Shown here in pieces: positions 60,496 through 64,000 of a stretch of 64,000 nt of DNA; the first letter of the stretch is position 1; each line of letters opens with the position of its first letter. The stretch is from Methylobacterium fujisawaense. Lineage in GTDB: Bacteria > Pseudomonadota > Alphaproteobacteria > Rhizobiales > Beijerinckiaceae. The position numbers were made by a program, and so were the translations under genes. The notes under the pieces were generated by a model that saw only the letters and a program-made list of their open reading frames with translations, did no database searches and was not told the DNA's origin. The stretch spans positions 62,001-126,000 of the forward strand of contig NZ_JACJIM010000004.1 of the NCBI RefSeq assembly GCF_014138435.1, in the 5' to 3' direction.

Positions 60496-61122
60496 ATGCA
60501 GGGTAGCGAGAGGACGAAGGTCGGTCCTGCACTGATTGTCCTGGCGGTAGCCGGGGGCCTGGGGGCCTGCAACACCGCTTCGCCGGTTCTCACGACGGGG
60601 TCGATCCCCGACCGCAAGCCGCCGATGGTCGTCAGCGATGCCGAGCGCGATTGTCTCGGCCGCGCCATGTATTTCGAATCGAACCGGAGCGACAGCGACG
60701 GGCTGGTCGCCGTCGGGACGGTGGTCATGAACCGGCTCGAGAATGCGGTCTTCCCGGGGGGCATCTGCGCGGTTGTCGGCCAGCCGGGACAGTTCGCGCC
60801 GGGCGTGCTCACCAAGCCGATGCAGGAGAAGGACCTGCTGAAGGTTGCCGATGCCGCCGATGCCGTCCTGGCCGGCGAGCGCCACCCGAAGGTCGGGAAG
60901 GCGATGTATTTCCACACCGCCGGCCACCGGTTCCCCTACACCAACATGCACTACGTGGCCGTCGCCGGGGGCAATGCCTTCTACGAGAAGCGCGACAAGC
61001 GCATGGCAAAGCAGGACAAGCCGGATCCGCAGGACAAGCCGGCCGCACCGGCGGCGCCCGCCCTCCCCGCGACGGTCCTGACCTTCGCGGCCGTACCCGC
61101 GCCCCCGTCCGCGAGCCATTGA
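60496..61122 (+). CDS. Cell wall hydrolase, SleB-like, predicted lipoprotein
   Basis: A 208-residue protein with a lipobox near residue 25 (GGLGAC, giving N-terminal Cys25), so it is probably an outer-membrane or periplasmic lipoprotein. The SleB/Hydrolase_2 domain spans about 48-165, with the catalytic-type Glu62 (AMYFESNR) and family segments VAVGTVVMNRLENAVFPGGI and QPGQFAPGV, then KAMYFHTAGHRFPY. A Lys/Pro/Ala-rich tail follows. SleB-type enzymes are lytic transglycosylases cutting glycan strands. The ATG at 60496 is used; an overlapping ATG at 60492 is in another frame. Confidence 0.85.
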   Translation: MQGSERTKVGPALIVLAVAGGLGACNTASPVLTTGSIPDRKPPMVVSDAERDCLGRAMYFESNRSDSDGLVAVGTVVMNRLENAVFPGGICAVVGQPGQFAPGVLTKPMQEKDLLKVADAADAVLAGERHPKVGKAMYFHTAGHRFPYTNMHYVAVAGGNAFYEKRDKRMAKQDKPDPQDKPAAPAAPALPATVLTFAAVPAPPSASH

Positions 61123-61182
61123 CAGCGCACGCGCGACCCGGCCGCCGCAGCCTCTGAAGGCGGCTGCGCGGCCGGGCTTCGA

Positions 61183-61446
61183 TCAGCCGGCCGCCGCGTC
61201 CGTCGCGCCGGTCGCGCGCAGGTTCCGGGCCTCCTGACGAGCGGCCGCCAGGACCCGTTGCCGGCTCCGCGGCTCCCGCAAGGCATGCCACAGGCGGAGC
61301 AGCTCCAGGGTCGGCATCGGGTCGCAGTCCGATCCGGACGCGCCTCCGGCTTCGGAGCCGGATTCCTGGAAGAAGATCTCGACCGGACTTTCGAGTGCCT
61401 CGGCCAATCTCCTCAGCAGAACGTCGGCTTGGCCGGGCGGGATCAT
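61183..61446 (-). CDS. Small protein resembling an XRE-regulator C-terminal domain
   Basis: An 87-residue protein: MIPPGQADVLLRRLAEALES followed by PVEIFFQES and TLELLRLWHALREPRSRQRV. The first half looks like the tail of an XRE-type helix-turn-helix (LLRRLAEALE then VEIFF is like the L..AL.VP...LF pattern) without the DNA-binding helices, and the second half is a helix pair. I do not recognise the function. It could be a truncated regulator or a partner protein. It is convergent with the SleB gene. Confidence 0.5.
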   Translation of the reverse strand: MIPPGQADVLLRRLAEALESPVEIFFQESGSEAGGASGSDCDPMPTLELLRLWHALREPRSRQRVLAAARQEARNLRATGATDAAAG

Positions 61447-61533
61447 GGGGCCTCCTGTTTCTGCGCGGGCGATCGAACTCGATCCATACCTTTAAGTTGT
61501 ATGCTCGGCATTCAACCAGGTTACCGCCCCGCC

Positions 61534-61725
61534 ATGTCCGACGAAGACGGTTTTGACCGCATGGTGGAGACGGCCATCGCGGCCCATCAACTCCTGGCCC
61601 TACACGGCACGTCGACGATGCAGCTCCTGTCCCGGCTGCTGCTGATGGAAATCGGCACGGAGATCGCGGCGCGGCGCGATGCCGAAGCGGCCGCCAACGA
61701 CAATCCAGATGTCCCGGAGGCGTAG
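61534..61725 (+). CDS. Small hypothetical protein
   Basis: A 63-residue soluble, mostly helical protein (DRMVETAIAAHQLLALHG and LLMEIGTEIAARRDAEAAAN), ending in an acidic tail. No family recognised. The start at 61534 lies about 90 bases from the divergent 61446 start. Codon use fits the neighbours. Confidence 0.5.
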   Translation: MSDEDGFDRMVETAIAAHQLLALHGTSTMQLLSRLLLMEIGTEIAARRDAEAAANDNPDVPEA

Positions 61726-61885
61726 AGCCCGTTTCGCCGGCCGCGGAAGCCGGGTGGCCGTCCTCGGCGAGACCGGCTTGACCCGTAATCACGCGCGCCG
61801 TGAAATGGAACGAGCGGGCAAATCTGTTGATCGGCCTCTCCGCCCGAGCAGGCGGCATTTACACCGACGGGTAAAGGCCTAGCTT

Positions 61886-61904
61886 GTGGGTAGAAACTAC
61901 CCAC
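61886..61904. promoter_or_regulatory. Inverted repeat upstream of the 61925 gene
   Basis: GTGGGTA (61886-61892) and TACCCAC (61898-61904), perfect 7-base arms with a 5-base loop (GAAAC), ending 20 bases before the ATG. It could be an operator or a leader RNA hairpin. Confidence 0.35.
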
Positions 61905-61924
61905 GAATCACGGATCCCTCGCCG

Positions 61925-62332
61925 ATGATCGCGAAACGGGTAGCGCTCGCCGGTGCGCTTCTCCTGCTGAGCATCACGCCGTCCGCCTCCCAGCTGCGCC
62001 GTCCGATGACGTGTACGGAGGAGGCGTCCGTCGGTCTCGATGCCGCCACGCCGGAGGGGGCGAAGCCGCAGCCCCAGAAGGCCCGGACGTTCTCGCTGGT
62101 CACCAGCGGCGGCCTGCTGACCGTGATCTCGGCAGGACGCTCCGACTATTACGAGTGTCAGACCGCCTCGCCGCGTCTGAATGAGCGCACGCCGCGCAAC
62201 GCGATCAAATGCCAGAACGGCGTCTATTTCCTGCTGATCGACCTGAACAAGCTGAACTTCGTCGAGGCGCAGCTCAATCCCGAGGAGCGCAATGCGATCA
62301 AGGTCAGCTACGGGAGCTGTCGAATCCTGTAG
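61925..62332 (+). CDS. Secreted protein of unknown function
   Basis: A 135-residue protein with a short signal peptide (IAKRVALAGALLLLSITPSAS, cleavage near residue 22). The mature part is beta-rich with three cysteines (TCTEEASVGL, YYECQTASP, IKCQNGVYF) and one near the end (GSCRIL). No family recognised. The inverted repeat at 61886 lies in its leader. A hairpin follows the stop at 62333. Confidence 0.7.
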   Translation: MIAKRVALAGALLLLSITPSASQLRRPMTCTEEASVGLDAATPEGAKPQPQKARTFSLVTSGGLLTVISAGRSDYYECQTASPRLNERTPRNAIKCQNGVYFLLIDLNKLNFVEAQLNPEERNAIKVSYGSCRIL

Positions 62333-62355
62333 CGACGGAGCGGGATCGTCCGTCG
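62333..62355. terminator. Hairpin after the secreted-protein gene
   Basis: CGACGGA (62333-62339) pairs with TCCGTCG (62349-62355), 9-base loop, directly after the 62332 stop and before a convergent small gene. No T-run. Confidence 0.5.
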
Positions 62356-62372
62356 GCGCGGCGACGGCCGGA

Positions 62373-62486
62373 CTAATCCATACGGATCAGGACATAGGCG
62401 GCGGCGGCGACGGCCGCGAGAGTGAGGGCCACCAGCAGGGCCATCTTCCCGGATGGTGCTTCCGGCGGCTCTGGGGCGTCGGTCAT
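62373..62486 (-). CDS. 37-residue single-pass membrane protein
   Basis: The frame TDAPEPPEAPSGK followed by the hydrophobic stretch MALLVALTLAAVAAAAYVLI and a C-terminal RMD gives a small inner-membrane protein with a short Pro-rich N-terminus. A strong ribosome site (GGAGGAG) lies five bases before the ATG at 62486, which supports expression. It is too small for family assignment. It sits between the secreted-protein gene (convergent) and the lytic transglycosylase gene (same strand, 134 bases upstream). Confidence 0.6.
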   Translation of the reverse strand: MTDAPEPPEAPSGKMALLVALTLAAVAAAAYVLIRMD

Positions 62487-62620
62487 GCGGCTCCTCCAGG
62501 CCCGTGAACGGACGATGACCGCCGTCCTGCCCGGTGATCGCCAGGTGTCGGGTGGCCTCTGGCGAAAGACCCCGGTTCTTCCCTTGGTTCCATGGACGCT
62601 TCCGGACTGCCTTCCGGCTC

Positions 62621-63166
62621 TCACTGGCAGAAGCGCGTGGCGGCGGGCGTCCACTGGCCGAAACCCGTCACCACCATGTTCGCCACGACCCGGCAGATAT
62701 AGATCTTCTGCGCCGCGTTGTTGTGCGGGCCGGCATGATAGCGCGCCACGGCCATCGTCCAGCTGCCTTCCCGCTTCTTCAGGTCCCGGAGGAATTGCGT
62801 CGCGTAGTCCACGTTCGCGTGCGGGTCGATCATGGCCTCGACCGAGCCGAACTTGCCGCCGTGATAATGGTGATTGATCTGCATGCAGCCGAGATCGATC
62901 AGGCGCGCGCCCCGGCGGCGCGCCTCGGTGAAGTGGGCGAGCACGTCCTGGGGCCCGGTCGCGAAATAGGCCGTTCCTTCGATGTTCATGGCATAGGGCT
63001 GGAGCGAGCCGCGTTTGCCCGTCTCCGTGAGGCCGACGGCGTAGAGGACGCCGAGAGGCACGCCGTAACGGGCCGAGGCGCGGCCCATCTCGGCCTCACA
63101 CACGTTTGCGGCGGCCGGAACCGCGCTACAGATAAATGCCGCCGTCGCGAGGACGTATCGTCTCAT
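62621..63166 (-). CDS. Lytic transglycosylase, SLT-type
   Basis: A 181-residue exported enzyme that cleaves peptidoglycan glycan strands. A signal peptide (RRYVLATAAFICSAVPAAA, cleavage near residue 20) is followed by the catalytic domain with Glu48 (YAVGLTETGKRGSLQPYAMN), the CMQINHHYHGGKFGSVEAMI substrate-side segment and a helical end (ATQFLRDLKKREGSWTMAVA then RYHAGPHN). The ATG at 63166 lies inside the 3' end of fliK (41-base overlap), so the two are translationally coupled, and the enzyme may open the wall for flagellar parts. That role is inferred from position. Confidence 0.88.
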   Translation of the reverse strand: MRRYVLATAAFICSAVPAAANVCEAEMGRASARYGVPLGVLYAVGLTETGKRGSLQPYAMNIEGTAYFATGPQDVLAHFTEARRRGARLIDLGCMQINHHYHGGKFGSVEAMIDPHANVDYATQFLRDLKKREGSWTMAVARYHAGPHNNAAQKIYICRVVANMVVTGFGQWTPAATRFCQ

Positions 63167-64000
63167 CGATCCGCTCTCCGTCGCGCCGGCCGGTGGCCGA
63201 ACGATGCGCCGCCTGTCGTTGCCCATCCTCCCGGTGACCCGGTCGAGCCCCCCCGTTTGCGAAGGAGGACTGACCCTGCGACGGAGCACCTTCGGCAAAG
63301 CCTCCCGCATCGGCCGGTCGCGCTTGAGCGACGGTGACATCGGCTTGGTGGTGCGCCTGCTTGAGGAGGTCCGTGAGGATGGCCGCATCCCGCTGCAGGA
63401 GCGCGGCGGTTTCCGGCCGCGAGGCGCGCAGGTGCGTCTCGAGCTGGCCATTCGCCAGTCGCAGCTCCACGGTGACGGTTCCCAGCTCTTCCGGCCTCAG
63501 CTGGATCCTGAGCACCCGCAGCGGTCCGTCGGGCGCGGTTCCGGTCGCCGGGTCGGCGTGATTGCCGACCGCATCCGGACGGGCCGGCACCGCACGCGCG
63601 ATCTCATCCTCGATGGCAGCGGCGATCATCGGCAGGGTGATGGCGGGCAGGCCCGTCTCTGTCCCGACGCTGTCCCTGGGGGTCGGGACGGAACTGCCGG
63701 CCCGGCTCTGGTGGCCTGCGGCCGCGAGGATCGTACGGGCGATTCCGGGGACCGCATGGCTGTCCGCAGGCACGCTCAGGTCGGACGTGCCGGGCGGGGC
63801 GATGGCCGCGCGCACCGCCGTGTCTGCGGGATCCTGGGGCGCGAGACCGGTCGCGGCCCGAAGCGTCCGCGCCGCGGTGGCGATGATGTCGCCCAGTCCC
63901 GGCCGGGCGAGGTTCTGTCCGGCCACAAAGGGAGCCCCGGAGGCCGCCGGCGCAGCTTCGGCGGGCATCGCCGTGTCTGCCGGACCCTGGGGCGCGAGAC
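63126..64000 (-). CDS. fliK: Flagellar hook-length control protein FliK (5' end outside window)
   Basis: The visible 290 residues include the conserved FliK C-terminal domain: VLRIQLRPEELGTVTVELRL, then LETHLRASRPETAALLQRDA (about two thirds along), which controls the switch of export specificity when the hook is complete. The upstream part is Ala/Pro-rich and of low complexity, typical for the FliK ruler region, with a 32-base repeat (63816-63847 and 63969-64000). The frame stays open to the last base, so the start is beyond 64000. The 3' end overlaps the lytic transglycosylase start. Other flagellar genes probably continue outside the window. Confidence 0.85.
   Translation of the reverse strand, partial: LAPQGPADTAMPAEAAPAASGAPFVAGQNLARPGLGDIIATAARTLRAATGLAPQDPADTAVRAAIAPPGTSDLSVPADSHAVPGIARTILAAAGHQSRAGSSVPTPRDSVGTETGLPAITLPMIAAAIEDEIARAVPARPDAVGNHADPATGTAPDGPLRVLRIQLRPEELGTVTVELRLANGQLETHLRASRPETAALLQRDAAILTDLLKQAHHQADVTVAQARPADAGGFAEGAPSQGQSSFANGGARPGHREDGQRQAAHRSATGRRDGERIDETIRPRDGGIYL
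63816..64000. repeat. 32-base direct repeat within fliK
   Basis: The sequence at 63816-63847 recurs at 63969-64000 with two differences (30 of 32 identical), 153 bases apart, that is 51 codons. Both encode the same stretch in the Ala/Pro-rich ruler region (LAPQ-PADTA). The repeat may continue past the window edge. Confidence 0.85.

Noticed and set aside
1..64000. CRISPR array, prophage or integrated plasmid
   Set aside because: No regularly spaced repeats, integrase, phage structural or transposase genes were seen in any frame.
1..64000. tRNA, rRNA or known riboswitch
   Set aside because: Intergenic gaps were read for clover-leaf or conserved leader patterns; none was convincing by eye. A covariance-model search would be needed to be sure.

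Overview
The window is about 70% GC, densely packed, and looks like the chromosome of a free-living alphaproteobacterium of the Rhizobiales, most likely Methylobacterium or Methylorubrum. This is an inference. It rests on a class I lysyl-tRNA synthetase, a MucR/Ros-type regulator, an SOS box of the GAAC-N7-GAAC type, a malyl-CoA-lyase-like aldolase, and dispersed palindromes built on CTCTCCC. No prophage, insertion sequence, CRISPR array, rRNA or tRNA gene was recognised.

Region by region: 1-4 kb holds the end of a benzoylformate decarboxylase gene, a small DMT-type transporter, and mntH divergent from mntR with a clear MntR operator between them. 4-12.4 kb is the most unusual block: a zinc metallopeptidase divergent from a three-gene unit (transglutaminase-DUF2126, circularly permuted ATP-grasp fused to alpha-E, second transglutaminase). 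It fits predicted peptide-ligation or peptide-modification systems that lack known products. 12.4-21 kb carries an FMN-type oxidase-fold protein, lysK, a solute-binding protein, a membrane glycosyltransferase, mazG, a possible decayed gene behind an FNR/FixK-like box, small unknown proteins and a DUF892 stress ferritin-like protein. 21.6-25 kb is an overlapping folate operon, pabB-pabA-pabC-doxX. 25-31 kb carries rimO, dinB with an SOS box, pncA, a quinone oxidoreductase and sdhE. 31-39 kb carries mfd, an AmpG-like transporter, an L,D-transpeptidase-like protein and a CoA-ester lyase.

From 39 to 46 kb come a DUF559 nuclease-fold protein, a GlxA-type regulator divergent from a DJ-1/PfpI enzyme, hspQ, two secreted proteins, a degenerate AMP-binding protein and a degenerate receiver protein. 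From 46 to 54 kb come a UbiH-type monooxygenase, a fluoroacetate-dehalogenase-like hydrolase, recG, a DUF502 membrane protein and a sugar kinase. From 54 to 57 kb, AT-rich DNA surrounds a PAS-XRE regulator and a mucR-type gene. From 57 to 64 kb come a membrane protein with a cysteine-bearing tail, a serine hydrolase, an SMR transporter, a SleB-type cell wall hydrolase, several small proteins, and finally a lytic transglycosylase overlapping the 3' end of fliK, which marks the edge of a flagellar cluster.

Most genes are housekeeping or envelope functions in short operons. Recurrent themes are peptidoglycan and envelope modification (AmpG, L,D-transpeptidase, SleB, lytic transglycosylase), DNA repair (dinB, mfd, recG) and metal or redox homeostasis (mntH/mntR, DUF892, qor). 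The window cuts the first gene at its 5' end and fliK at its 5' end.
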